Shown: one piece after another, positions 25,808 through 34,165 of the stretch
Layout: each line of letters starts with the position of its first letter
Position numbering within the stretch: the first letter of the stretch is position 1
NCBI GenBank assembly: GCA_944321525.1
Contig: CALULQ010000018.1
Coordinates: 1-64,000, forward strand
Origin: an uncultured Paraprevotella sp.
GTDB taxonomy: Bacteria > Bacteroidota > Bacteroidia > Bacteroidales > Bacteroidaceae
Direction: 5' to 3'
DNA: 64,000 nucleotides
Position numbers and translations under genes: made by a program
Notes under the pieces: generated by a model
The model's database searches: none
What the model was told of the DNA's origin: nothing
The model's input: only the letters and a program-made list of their open reading frames with translations

Positions 25808-26254
25808 ATGGAAATTATATTGAAAGAAGACATTGTAGGCTTGGGCTACAAGAACGACATCGTGAATGTGAAGCCGGGTTACGGCCGTAACTATCTTATC
25901 CCTACTGGTAAGGCTGTCATCGCCTCTCCGTCGGCTCGTAAGATGCTTGCTGAGGAACTGAAACAACGCGCCCACAAGCTGGAGAAAATCAAGAACGAAG
26001 CGCAGGCTGTGGCCGACAAGTTGGCTGGCGTGTCGCTGACCATCCCCACGAAGGTGAGCGCCACGGGTTCTATCTATGGCTCAGTGAACAGTTTGCAGAT
26101 TTCCGACGAACTGAAGAAGCTCGGCTTCGAAATCGACCGCAAGATGATTGTAGTGAAGGATGTGAAAGAGGTTGGCTCTTATCAGGCTACAATCAAACTG
26201 CACAAGGAGGTTTCCGTAGAGGTGCCCTTTGAAGTAGTGGCCGAGGAAGCTTGA
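25808..26254 (+). CDS. rplI: 50S ribosomal protein L9
   Basis: Binds 23S rRNA domain V near the L1 stalk. The 148 residues show the N-terminal domain (MEIILKEDIVGLGYKNDIVN, VKPGYGRNYLIPTGKAV), the long connecting helix (about 40-75) and the C-terminal domain (KVSATGSIYGSVNSLQISDE). Length is standard. It ends the ribosomal operon and is followed by a terminator. Confidence 0.98.
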   Translation: MEIILKEDIVGLGYKNDIVNVKPGYGRNYLIPTGKAVIASPSARKMLAEELKQRAHKLEKIKNEAQAVADKLAGVSLTIPTKVSATGSIYGSVNSLQISDELKKLGFEIDRKMIVVKDVKEVGSYQATIKLHKEVSVEVPFEVVAEEA

Positions 26255-26290
26255 TTGAGAAGATAATCAATTGTGTGTTATTATCATAAT

Positions 26291-26326
26291 GGGAATGCTC
26301 GTTTGAGGCGGGTATTCCCTTTTTTT
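26291..26326 (+). terminator. Terminator after rplI
   Basis: GGGAAT pairs with ATTCCC, with a second inner pairing around the loop; seven Ts follow. Confidence 0.85.
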
Positions 26327-26384
26327 ATGCCTTTTCGGATTGTTCCTCTTGCGGCATGCAGAGTGTATAGGACTGTTTAAGGAT

Positions 26385-26420
26385 AAAAAAATGGAGGCCA
26401 TACTCGCGTATGACCTCCTT
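26385..26420 (-). terminator. Terminator of the small lipoprotein gene
   Basis: On the minus strand GGAGGTCATAC pairs with GTATGGCCTCC (one mismatch) around CGCGA-like loop bases and runs into a T-stretch. Confidence 0.8.
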
Positions 26421-26456
26421 TTCTCTTTTTAAGTTCGTGCTGAGCTGAACTTGAAT

Positions 26457-26669
26457 TTATTCAGCAGCAGGAGCTTCAGCAGCAGCGCTGTCGGCAACAG
26501 CCTCGGCAGCAGTAGTATCAACAGCAGCGCTGTCAACAACTTCTTCAACTACTTCCTCTACGGCAACAGTGTCGGTGTCAACGGCAGTTTCAGCCTGAGA
26601 AGTTTTGTTACCGCAAGAAGCGAAAGAAATAGCTGCGAAAGCTACGAACATAAATGCTAACTTTTTCAT
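26457..26669 (-). CDS. Small acidic, alanine/valine-rich lipoprotein
   Basis: Unknown function. The 70-residue product has a lipoprotein signal peptide (MKKLAFMFVAFAAISFASC; lipobox FASC, acylated Cys19), so it should be anchored in a membrane outside the cytoplasm. The mature part is low-complexity and strongly acidic: runs of Ala, Val, Glu and Asp with no Trp, Tyr, His or Arg. The DNA is correspondingly repetitive in GCAGCA/TCGGCA-type triplets. Own promoter and terminator argue that it is well expressed. Such small lipoproteins are common in Bacteroides; no partner is visible next to it. Confidence 0.85.
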   Translation of the reverse strand: MKKLAFMFVAFAAISFASCGNKTSQAETAVDTDTVAVEEVVEEVVDSAAVDTTAAEAVADSAAAEAPAAE

Positions 26670-26720
26670 TTTTTTGCTTTTTTAAATCTGTAAAACAATC
26701 AATTGCTTATTAAAACAGTG

Positions 26721-26728
26721 CAAAGGTA
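26721..26728 (-). promoter_or_regulatory. -7 box for the small lipoprotein gene
   Basis: The minus strand reads TACCTTTGC, 51 bp before the start codon. No -33 seen. Confidence 0.6.
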
Positions 26729-26868
26729 TACACTTTTTCGATACGTTGTACTCTTAACACCATTTTTTTTTGATGAGTTTTTTATCTTTTTATATAAAAG
26801 GCAATAAATCAACAGCTTGCGCACTGTTAATTTTTTGAGTGAGCCGCGCGACATTCCATATTATTATG

Positions 26869-26876
26869 TAACTTTG
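26869..26876 (+). promoter_or_regulatory. -7 box for mtaB
   Basis: TAACTTTGC, 44 bp before the start codon; no -33 at the usual spacing. Confidence 0.6.
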
Positions 26877-26920
26877 CGGTTGAATTGAGATTTGAAGGAC
26901 CAATAAACCTATAGTTGTGT

Positions 26921-28267
26921 ATGACAGGAGCATCCGTTTTTGAGGGGAAGAAAGCCGCTTATTTCACGTTGGGCTGTAAACTCAACTTTGCCGAGACCTC
27001 CACGGTGGGGCAGTTGTTGCAACAGGCGGGCGTGCGGACGGTGAAGGATGGCGAGTGTGCCGATATTTGTGTGGTGAACACATGTTCTGTGACCGAAGTG
27101 GCCGATCACAAATGCCGTCAGGCCATCCATAAGTTGGTGAGGCTGCATCCGGGAGCCTTTGTGGTGGTGACGGGATGTTATGCCCAATTGAAGCCAGACG
27201 TCGTGTCGGCCATCGACGGGGTGGATTTGGTGTTGGGGGCGGAGCAGAAAGGCGATATCCTGAGTTATTTGGAAGCGCGTTTGCCTTTGCTGCCTGCCGA
27301 AGGGCGGCAGTTGTCTGATGCCGGGCACGAAGCCCATACCGTGCCCACGAAAGACATCCGTACGTTTGTGCCCTCGTGCTCGTGCGGCGATCGCACCCGT
27401 TATTTTCTGAAGGTACAGGACGGTTGCGACTACTATTGCACTTATTGTACGATACCATACGCCCGTGGGCGAAGCCGTAACGGGAGCATTGCCTCCCTGG
27501 TGCGTCAGGCTGAGCAAGCGGCAGCCGGCGGCGGTCGCGAGATTGTGCTGACCGGTGTGAATATCGGAGATTTCGGCAAGACCACGGGAGAGAGTTTCCT
27601 GGATTTGGTGGAGGCTCTCGACCAAGTGGAAGGTATAGCCCGTTACCGCATCTCTTCCATCGAACCAAACCTGCTGACGGACGAGGTGTTGGCTTATTGC
27701 GCTTCGTCGCGTGCCTTCATGCCCCATTTCCACATTCCGCTGCAGAGCGGGAGCGATGCGGTGCTGAAGCTGATGCGCCGCCGCTATACAACGGCCTTCT
27801 TTGCCGACAAGATTGCGAAGGTCAAGGAACTGATGCCCGATGCGTTTATCGGCGTGGATGTGATTGTGGGTACTCGTGGTGAAACCGCGGAATACTTCGA
27901 TGAAGCGTACGACTTTATCCGTTCGTTGGATGTCAGCCAGTTGCATGTGTTCAGCTATTCGGAACGTCCGGGCACCATGGCCTTGAAGATAGAGCATGCC
28001 GTGCCGCCCGAAGAGAAGCATCGTCGTAGCCAGCGCCTGTTGGAGCTTTCCGACCAGAAGTTGGAGGCTTTCTATGGTCGCCATGTGGGAACTGAGGCCG
28101 AGGTCTTGCTGGAGAAATCCAAGGTGCCGGGCGTGATGCACGGCTTCACGGCGAATTATATCCGGGTGGAACTACCGGTGGATGAGTCGTTGGACAATCA
28201 AATCGTGCGCGTGCGGTTGGGCGGTTTCAATGGCGACCGGACAGCCTTGCGCGCTACCTTATTATAA
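26921..28267 (+). CDS. mtaB: tRNA t6A37 methylthiotransferase MtaB
   Basis: Radical-SAM enzyme that adds a methylthio group to t6A at position 37 of tRNAs. ATG 26921 gives 448 residues; a TTG six bases upstream is possible. The N-terminal UPF0004 domain supplies three cysteines of one cluster (FTLGCKLNFAE, VVNTCSVTEVADHKCR, VTGCYAQL), and the radical-SAM motif CDYYCTYCTIPYARGRSR carries CxxxCxxC. A TRAM domain ends the protein (about 380-445). The KLN after the first cysteine and the overall sequence fit MtaB better than MiaB or RimO. A glycosyltransferase gene follows after 17 bp. Confidence 0.93.
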   Translation: MTGASVFEGKKAAYFTLGCKLNFAETSTVGQLLQQAGVRTVKDGECADICVVNTCSVTEVADHKCRQAIHKLVRLHPGAFVVVTGCYAQLKPDVVSAIDGVDLVLGAEQKGDILSYLEARLPLLPAEGRQLSDAGHEAHTVPTKDIRTFVPSCSCGDRTRYFLKVQDGCDYYCTYCTIPYARGRSRNGSIASLVRQAEQAAAGGGREIVLTGVNIGDFGKTTGESFLDLVEALDQVEGIARYRISSIEPNLLTDEVLAYCASSRAFMPHFHIPLQSGSDAVLKLMRRRYTTAFFADKIAKVKELMPDAFIGVDVIVGTRGETAEYFDEAYDFIRSLDVSQLHVFSYSERPGTMALKIEHAVPPEEKHRRSQRLLELSDQKLEAFYGRHVGTEAEVLLEKSKVPGVMHGFTANYIRVELPVDESLDNQIVRVRLGGFNGDRTALRATLL

Positions 28268-28284
28268 TATAGGAGAAGAGGGCG

Positions 28285-29316
28285 ATGGACAAAGTTGCTG
28301 TGGTGATATTGAATTGGAACGGGAAGGAGATGCTCCGGCGCTTCCTGCCGGGAGTGCTGGCCCATACGCGGGGCGAGGTCTACGTGGCCGACAATGCTTC
28401 TTCCGACGGTTCGCTGGCTTTTCTTGCCGAGGAGTTTCCTGCGGTGAAGACCATTCCGTTGGAGCAGAACTACGGTTTTGCCGAGGGCTACAATCAAGCC
28501 CTTTCGCGGATAGAGGCCGAATATTTCATCTTGTTGAATTCGGACGTGGAGGTCAGGAACGATTGGGTTTCCCCTATGCTGGATTATTTGGAGGCTCATC
28601 CCGGAGTGGCAGCTTGCCAACCCAAGATATTGAGTTGGCATGCTCCACAGATGTTTGAATATGCCGGTGCGGCAGGCGGCTACTTGGATGCTTTGGGCTA
28701 TCCTTATTGTCGGGGCCGCATTTTGGGCACGGTGGAGTGCGACGAGGGCCAGTATGATGAGGCGGCATCCGTGTTTTGGGCCACGGGAGCGGCTTTGATG
28801 GTGCGTTCGTCCGTCTATCGCGAGGTCGGCGGGCTGGACGCCCGCTTTTTCGCCCACATGGAAGAGATTGATTTCTGCTGGCGGTTGCGCAGCCGCGGGT
28901 ATGGCATCGTGTGTGTCCCTTCGGCTGTGGTTTACCACGTGGGGGGCGGCACGTTGCCCAAGGAGAATCCCCGCAAGACCTACCTGAACTTCCGCAACAA
29001 TCTGTATATGCTCTACAAGAATCTGCCGGACGCCCGCTTGAAGCCCGTGATGCGCTGGCGCCACGGGTTGGACGTGGTGGCGGCCTTGCAGTTCCTGCTG
29101 AAGGGCGAGTGGGGCTCGGCACGTGCCGTGTTCCGCGCGCGGGCCGATTTCAAGAAGGCGAAGAAAGACTTCCTGCCTTCCCGTCGCGAGAATCTGTCGC
29201 GCATGGTGATAGATCCCATACCGGAGCAGGCGGGGTTCAGCATCTTGTGGGCTTATTATGTGCGACGGAAGCAGAAATATTCCCAACTGCCTGTTACGGG
29301 GAAGCTTCCGGAATAG
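28285..29316 (+). CDS. Glycosyltransferase family 2
   Basis: Probable rhamnosyl- or related transferase acting on a cell-surface glycan; acceptor unknown. The 343-residue product begins VAVVILNWNGKEMLRRFLPG, followed by the nucleotide-binding DNASSDGS, the metal motif region LLNSDVEVRNDW, and later ATGAALMVRSSVYREVGGLD and EEIDFCWRLRSRGY typical of the WbbL-type subgroup. A C-terminal helical part (about 245-343) may associate with the membrane. It lies 17 bp behind mtaB, with no other surface-polysaccharide genes nearby. Confidence 0.9.
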   Translation: MDKVAVVILNWNGKEMLRRFLPGVLAHTRGEVYVADNASSDGSLAFLAEEFPAVKTIPLEQNYGFAEGYNQALSRIEAEYFILLNSDVEVRNDWVSPMLDYLEAHPGVAACQPKILSWHAPQMFEYAGAAGGYLDALGYPYCRGRILGTVECDEGQYDEAASVFWATGAALMVRSSVYREVGGLDARFFAHMEEIDFCWRLRSRGYGIVCVPSAVVYHVGGGTLPKENPRKTYLNFRNNLYMLYKNLPDARLKPVMRWRHGLDVVAALQFLLKGEWGSARAVFRARADFKKAKKDFLPSRRENLSRMVIDPIPEQAGFSILWAYYVRRKQKYSQLPVTGKLPE

Positions 29317-29332
29317 GGAGGTATTGAAGAGA

Positions 29333-29376
29333 ACAAAAAACGCTGGCGCACCATGAGATGCGCCAGCGTTTTTTGT
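29333..29376. terminator. Bidirectional terminator between convergent genes
   Basis: Perfect 18-bp stem (29333-29350 with 29359-29376), 8-nt loop, A6 and T6 runs inside the arms. It ends both the mtaB-GT2 unit and, on the other strand, the GH127 gene whose stop lies 3 bp away. Confidence 0.95.
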
Positions 29377-29378
29377 AG

Positions 29379-31757
29379 TTATTGCTTTTTCAGGAGTGCC
29401 ACGTGGAAGATTCTCCCGGTGCGGTTGCCTTCTTTGGGTTGGAACTTGATTTCAATGTTGTCCTTCCCTTCGAGGAGTGCAGCCGGGATTTGGTATTCCT
29501 TGTCGACGAACGACTGCTTCCCGTCGTTGTGGCCACCGTCTTCTGTGGCAATCTGCTGTCCGTCTGCCAAGATGTCGAATTGGCGTGGCCCCTTCTCGTC
29601 GCCCCAGTAGCGCACGCGCAGCGTGAGTTCCTTTTCGCCTCCGGTCGACAGGCGGTAGCTGAAGAAGCCGCCCTCGCCTGCGTCGCGCCAGCTCTCATCG
29701 TTGAAATATCCCTGTGCCGATGCTGCCACTTTCATTTGGTGGTCGGTTTCCGGTTGTTGTTCGCCCGGTTTCACGCGGTCCACGGTGCGGCGGTCCAGTT
29801 CCAGCGCCTCTTTCTCCTGTTGTGCCAGTTTGTCTTGTTCGCTTTGGTATTCAGCGGCCGACATGCGGTGGAAATACACGGAATAGCGGCTGTCGTGTAT
29901 ACCGGCGAAAGGTTCGAGCACGAGCCGGTCATACTGTTCGGGATGGAACACGTCCGTGCAGGTGAAGTGCAGCGGTCCGCCTTCGGCCGGCTGCATCCGG
30001 TTCAGCTTGTCTTCCAGTTCCTCGGTTTCGCCCACCATGACAGGCGCGTTGCTGAGCGGGAGCAGTGTGCCGCTGGCGATGTGTCCCCATCGGCTGTCGT
30101 CGGCCACGAGCCCTTTCAAGTCCTCCGTTCCGGTACGTGTGCCCAGGAGCACCGGTCCGTACAGGATGGACAAGTAGTCCGGAACATTAGGCATTTGCTC
30201 AAGCGAAGCGTGCATGGGCAGGTGGATTTCCACTTCGTCCCCGTTCTTCCATTTCCGTTCAATGGCGACGTAAGACGACGGCTTGCCTTGGATGGGATAG
30301 TCTTCCCCGTTCACCTTTACGGAAAGTTCCCCTTCGGCCACCCACGACGGATAGCGGAGGTGCAGGGTGAACTTGGAGGAGCGTTTCAGTTTGAACGTCA
30401 GTTTAGACGTCTCTTCGGCCGGGAAGTCGGTTTCCTGCGTCAGTTGCAGCTTGCGTTCTTCCCAGTTGAGTTGTGAGGCCACGAAGAGGTTGACGTACAA
30501 GTCCTTGTCCGCATGGCTGTAGATGAACTTCCCGTATTTCACATGGTTTTCCATGCCCGTGCCCACGCAGCACCACATGGCCTGGTTGGGGGCGGAATAG
30601 ACGCGGTAGTGCTGCGGCCGCACCGGAGTGAAATAGACAAATCCCCCGTGTTCCGGGTGCTGGCTGGAGAGGATATGGTTGAACATGGCGCGCTCGTAAT
30701 AGTCGGCATAGCGTGCTTCGGGGTGCATGCGGAACAGCCCTTCGGTGAGCTTCAGCATGTTGTAGGTGTTGCACGTTTCAGGCCCTTCGCGGTCTTCCAC
30801 ATACTCCTTGCAGTTGGCGGCCGAGGGGAAGTGTTCTCTCCGGCTGTTTCCTCCGAAGGCCAGCGAGCGGTTGCCCGTCACGGTCTCCCAGAAGAAGTTG
30901 GCGGCGGTGAAGAAGGTGGAGTCGCCCGTCACTTCTGCCACGCGCTGGTAGCCCACGGCTTTGGGCACTTGGGTGTTGGCGTGCATGTTGTCCAGGTTGT
31001 CCACGTGTTTGGCCATGCTGTCGAACAGCCGCTTGTGCGAGAAGCGGCGCGCGGCGTCCAGGTATTTCTGTTCGTGGGTCATTTCGTAGGCATCCACGTA
31101 CACCTCGTTCATGCCGCCGAACTCGGTGTCGAGCATTTGCTCCATCCTTTCGTCGTCCAGCGGGGTAATGATGCCCAAGCCCCAGTCGCAGAATTTGAGG
31201 AACATGTCCCGTGCGGTTTCATTTCCGGTATAGAACCATGCGTCCCTCAGTCCGGCATACATTTTATGCAGGTTATACCATGGTGCCCACAACTGCCCCA
31301 CGGCCCGTCCGTCTCCGGCTTTCACCTTGTCCCACACGGCTTTCCCGTTGGGCATGCCGCCCAGATATCCGTCGCCGTTCTTGTCCTGGCAGATTTTCAG
31401 TTCGTCCACGATGTAGTCGGCGCGCTCCTTGCATGCCTCGTTGCCGGTGGAGGCGTAGGCCATGGCCAGGGCGCTAAGGTAGTGTCCGGCCACGTGCCCG
31501 TCCAGTCCGGCCCAGTTGGGGAAGAGTTCCGCCTTCAGGGGCAGTCCCGCTTCCTTGAAGAAGGGGGCCAGCAACCGGTCGGTGTCGTATTGCAGCAGGA
31601 CGTCGATGTCCACGTCGCAGGCGTGTTTGAACGGTCCGTCGAGCAGGCGCACTTCCTGCAGCGGAAATTCTTCAACCCGTCCTTCCTCCTGTGCGAAAGA
31701 GGCGGGGAGGCACGTGCCCAAGAAGACAAGTGCGGAGAAATAAGCTTTGTAATTCAT
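29379..31757 (-). CDS. Glycoside hydrolase family 127, beta-L-arabinofuranosidase-like
   Basis: Exported retaining hydrolase, probably removing beta-linked L-arabinofuranose from plant glycans. The 792-residue product has a signal peptide (about 1-22, ending SFAQ). The catalytic (alpha/alpha)6 barrel contains the unusual zinc-thiolate site of this family: Glu327 and Cys329 in GPETCNTYNML, and Cys396-Cys397 in AMWCCVGTGMENH; by comparison with HypBA1 the second of the paired cysteines is the nucleophile. Beta-sandwich domains follow, and the C-terminal 130 residues resemble an extra carbohydrate-binding-like domain (DUF4986-like). It stands alone; GH127 and PL11/GH97 substrates occur together in pectin. 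Confidence 0.92.
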   Translation of the reverse strand: MNYKAYFSALVFLGTCLPASFAQEEGRVEEFPLQEVRLLDGPFKHACDVDIDVLLQYDTDRLLAPFFKEAGLPLKAELFPNWAGLDGHVAGHYLSALAMAYASTGNEACKERADYIVDELKICQDKNGDGYLGGMPNGKAVWDKVKAGDGRAVGQLWAPWYNLHKMYAGLRDAWFYTGNETARDMFLKFCDWGLGIITPLDDERMEQMLDTEFGGMNEVYVDAYEMTHEQKYLDAARRFSHKRLFDSMAKHVDNLDNMHANTQVPKAVGYQRVAEVTGDSTFFTAANFFWETVTGNRSLAFGGNSRREHFPSAANCKEYVEDREGPETCNTYNMLKLTEGLFRMHPEARYADYYERAMFNHILSSQHPEHGGFVYFTPVRPQHYRVYSAPNQAMWCCVGTGMENHVKYGKFIYSHADKDLYVNLFVASQLNWEERKLQLTQETDFPAEETSKLTFKLKRSSKFTLHLRYPSWVAEGELSVKVNGEDYPIQGKPSSYVAIERKWKNGDEVEIHLPMHASLEQMPNVPDYLSILYGPVLLGTRTGTEDLKGLVADDSRWGHIASGTLLPLSNAPVMVGETEELEDKLNRMQPAEGGPLHFTCTDVFHPEQYDRLVLEPFAGIHDSRYSVYFHRMSAAEYQSEQDKLAQQEKEALELDRRTVDRVKPGEQQPETDHQMKVAASAQGYFNDESWRDAGEGGFFSYRLSTGGEKELTLRVRYWGDEKGPRQFDILADGQQIATEDGGHNDGKQSFVDKEYQIPAALLEGKDNIEIKFQPKEGNRTGRIFHVALLKKQ

Positions 31758-31991
31758 TATGTTTTAGTGTTAGTTTTGCAGAAGACAAGCTGCGTTCAGG
31801 GATGGGAGGACATCTCCTCCTACCGCGTGTTTACTTTAACTTTTGCGAAGTTATAAAATTTGAGGTCAAGGAGCGCATGAATCCATACGTATTAACATTT
31901 TTTATGTGCGCGTGGGATGCTTGCCAGATAGGCCTTCCTATCCTCAATTATGAGGAAAAAGTGGCTGATTTTTGCTTTTTTTAAAGAAATG

Positions 31992-32023
31992 TTTGTTAGA
32001 GAAGGGATAAGTTTGTATATTTG
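31992..32023 (+). promoter_or_regulatory. Promoter of the gldB-like/rsmI-like pair
   Basis: TTTG at 31992-31995, 20 bp, then TATATTTG from 32016. Confidence 0.85.
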
Positions 32024-32049
32024 TATGCGGATTTAACAAAAGATAAGTT

Positions 32050-33069
32050 TTGAGACGGTTTTTGTTCTTTTTGATGGCCCTGACTATGATGTTTTCTTCT
32101 TGCCAGTGGAACTTCTCCCGATGGGATGAGGAAGGTTCGGCAGGCAAAAAGGAGAAGATTTTCCGCTACGACCGTTTGGTGGACGAGTTTGTTTCGTTGA
32201 ACAGTTTTTCTTCACTTCAACGGATGAACACGGAATACCCCGTTCCCACCCGCTTGCTCATCGAAGACGTGCTCTCCATTGGGAGTGTGCAGGAGCCCCG
32301 CATCGAGCAGTGCCTGCGCGACTTCTACCTGGACTCCACGATGCAGATGTTGCTTGAGGACGTGCATAATGAGTTTGCCGACCTGGATGGCGAAGAGCAG
32401 GAGATTTCGTCGGTGTTCTACCAAATCAAAAAGGCCGATCCTGCTTTCAAGATTCCTTTTATATATGCCCAGATTTCCGGACTGAACCAGAGCATCGTGG
32501 TAGGCGACAGCCTGCTGGGGATTAGTCTGGACAAATACCTTGGGCCCGACTATCCGTTGTATTTACGGTATTACCACGACTATCAGCGCCGCGTGATGGG
32601 CCGCGAATGGCTCGTTCCGGATGCCTTGTTCTTCTATCTTTCCCATGTCTATCCTCCCCGGAGCAGCGAAGTGCACACTCTGCTCGACTGCATTGCCGAT
32701 TATGGGAAAATCCATTGGGTGATAGCACATTGCCGGAACATCCCGTTGGAGCAGGAGATGGGCTTCGACGCCGAGCGGGTGCGCTGGTTCCGTGAACACG
32801 AAGGCGAGGTGTGGGAGTGGATGGAGCGCCACGACGCGCTGGCCTCTTCCGATTCCGCGCTCCTCCATTGGTTTGTGGAGCCGCGCGGCGGCCGGTTGTA
32901 TGGCGGCAAGGAAAGCCCCGACCAGATAGGCTTATGGCTGGGCGGGCAGATGGTGGACCACTACATGAAGTCCCATCCGCAGGTCACCATAGGCGAATTG
33001 CTCCGAATGTCTGACTACAAGAAGATGCTCCGCGAGTCGGGGTATCATCCCACCGTAAAAAAGAAATAA
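32050..33069 (+). CDS. GldB-like lipoprotein
   Basis: Lipoprotein related to GldB of gliding bacteria; in non-gliding gut Bacteroidales its role is not known. The start is TTG 32050, because only this gives a full lipoprotein signal peptide (MRRFLFFLMALTMMFSSC; lipobox FSSC, Cys18); the first in-frame ATG at 32074 would leave only ten residues before the cysteine. The 339-residue product has the family segments EISSVFYQIKKADPAFKIPF, YLGPDYPLYLRYYHDYQRR and a late ESPDQIGLWLGGQMVDHYM. It is followed directly by the methylase gene. Confidence 0.85.
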   Translation: MRRFLFFLMALTMMFSSCQWNFSRWDEEGSAGKKEKIFRYDRLVDEFVSLNSFSSLQRMNTEYPVPTRLLIEDVLSIGSVQEPRIEQCLRDFYLDSTMQMLLEDVHNEFADLDGEEQEISSVFYQIKKADPAFKIPFIYAQISGLNQSIVVGDSLLGISLDKYLGPDYPLYLRYYHDYQRRVMGREWLVPDALFFYLSHVYPPRSSEVHTLLDCIADYGKIHWVIAHCRNIPLEQEMGFDAERVRWFREHEGEVWEWMERHDALASSDSALLHWFVEPRGGRLYGGKESPDQIGLWLGGQMVDHYMKSHPQVTIGELLRMSDYKKMLRESGYHPTVKKK

Positions 33070-33777
33070 GTGGAACCAGCTCTGTATTTGATACCCGTCA
33101 CGTTGGGCGATACGCCCCTTTCCCAAGTACTTCCCGAATACAATGCCGGCGTGGTGCGCGGCATCAGGCACTTCATCGTGGAGGACGTGCGCTCAGCCCG
33201 CCGTTTCCTGAAGAAGGTGGACCGCGACATCGACATCGACGGTCTGACTTTTTATGCCATGGGAAAGCATGCTTCGCCACAGGACTTCGCTTCCTACCTG
33301 CGTCCCTTGGAGCAGGGCTTGCCGGTCGGTGTGATTTCCGAGGCCGGATGCCCGGCCGTGGCCGACCCGGGGGCCGACGTGGTGGCCATTGCCCAGCGCA
33401 AGGGCTTGCGGGTGGTGCCGCTGGTGGGGCCTTCGTCCATGATTCTGGCCGTGATGGCTTCCGGCTTCAACGGGCAGAGCTTTGCGTTCAACGGCTACCT
33501 GCCCATCGACCCGGCCGAGCGCAGCCGCCGGCTCAAGGCGCTGGAGCAGCGGGCAGCCGCCGAACACCAGACCCAATTGTTCATCGAGACACCCTACCGG
33601 AACGCTAAAATGTTCGAAGAAATTCTTCGTACATGTCGCCCGCAGACACGCTTGTGCGTGGCGGCCGGCATCACCTGCGCGGAGGAGTTCATCAAGACCC
33701 GCACCGTGCAGGAATGGAAGAAACATCCCTTGCCCGATTTGTCCAAGGTTCCTGCTATTTTCTTGATATACGCTTAG
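33070..33777 (+). CDS. SAM-dependent methyltransferase of the RsmI/tetrapyrrole methylase family
   Basis: Probably a short RsmI relative (16S rRNA C1402 2'-O-methylation) but could act elsewhere. GTG start at 33070, immediately after the stop of the preceding gene, gives 235 residues: ALYLIPVTLGDTPLSQVLPE at the start, GVISEAGCPAVADPGADVV and VPLVGPSSMILAVMASGFNG, the SAM-binding loops of this fold, then QLFIETPYRNAKMFEEI and the C-terminal strand-helix part. It lacks the small C-terminal domain of full RsmI. The tight spacing to the gldB-like gene implies one transcript. Confidence 0.85.
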   Translation: MEPALYLIPVTLGDTPLSQVLPEYNAGVVRGIRHFIVEDVRSARRFLKKVDRDIDIDGLTFYAMGKHASPQDFASYLRPLEQGLPVGVISEAGCPAVADPGADVVAIAQRKGLRVVPLVGPSSMILAVMASGFNGQSFAFNGYLPIDPAERSRRLKALEQRAAAEHQTQLFIETPYRNAKMFEEILRTCRPQTRLCVAAGITCAEEFIKTRTVQEWKKHPLPDLSKVPAIFLIYA

Positions 33778-34086
33778 TTATTTGCTGACCTTAGTCCCGC
33801 AGGGGCATGTCGTGCCGTTTCCGCTGACGTCTGTTGCGCGAAAACGGCGAATGCCGTGCGGACAAACGCAGCGTACTTTCCGCAAAGTACTCGAGTACTC
33901 TGCGGAAAGTACTGCGCCGTATTGCGCGTTTTTTTCCTCCGATTTCAGCTTGCGTTGAGAACGTCGTGCGGGCGTCCTGAAAAATGTATCCCTTTTTGAT
34001 TCATCTTTGTGGCCGTGCCGGATGGACGGGCGGTGTGCAAGCCGGAGGGATATTCCGGAAAAGCCCCGTTGGCTTGGGCGGAAGGA
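33778..34086. other. Gene-free region with repeat element R3
   Basis: Together with the terminator that follows, this makes a 388-bp gap between a plus-strand and a minus-strand gene. R3 occupies 33836-33930. The remainder has T-runs (near 33928 and 33992) but no clear gene. Confidence 0.6.
33836..33930 (+). repeat. Interspersed palindromic element R3, one-unit array
   Basis: Core AGTACTCGAGTACT at 33886-33899 with half-units on both sides (GTACT at 33873, AGTACT at 33908), keeping the 22-bp spacing. The leading module GCGAAAACGGCGAATGCCGT is at 33837-33856. A T7 run follows the last half-unit. Confidence 0.88.
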
Positions 34087-34138
34087 CGAAAAAAGCATGC
34101 CGCAGTGCGCACTTTCGCACCGCGGCATGCTTTTTTCG
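34087..34138. terminator. Bidirectional terminator after the EFR1 gene
   Basis: 17-bp perfect outer stem (34087-34103 with 34122-34138), a further 5-bp inner stem and a 6-nt loop; A6/T6 runs lie in the arms. Confidence 0.93.
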
Positions 34139-34165
34139 TTGTAGCGGACTGTGGGAAGCCGCGTG

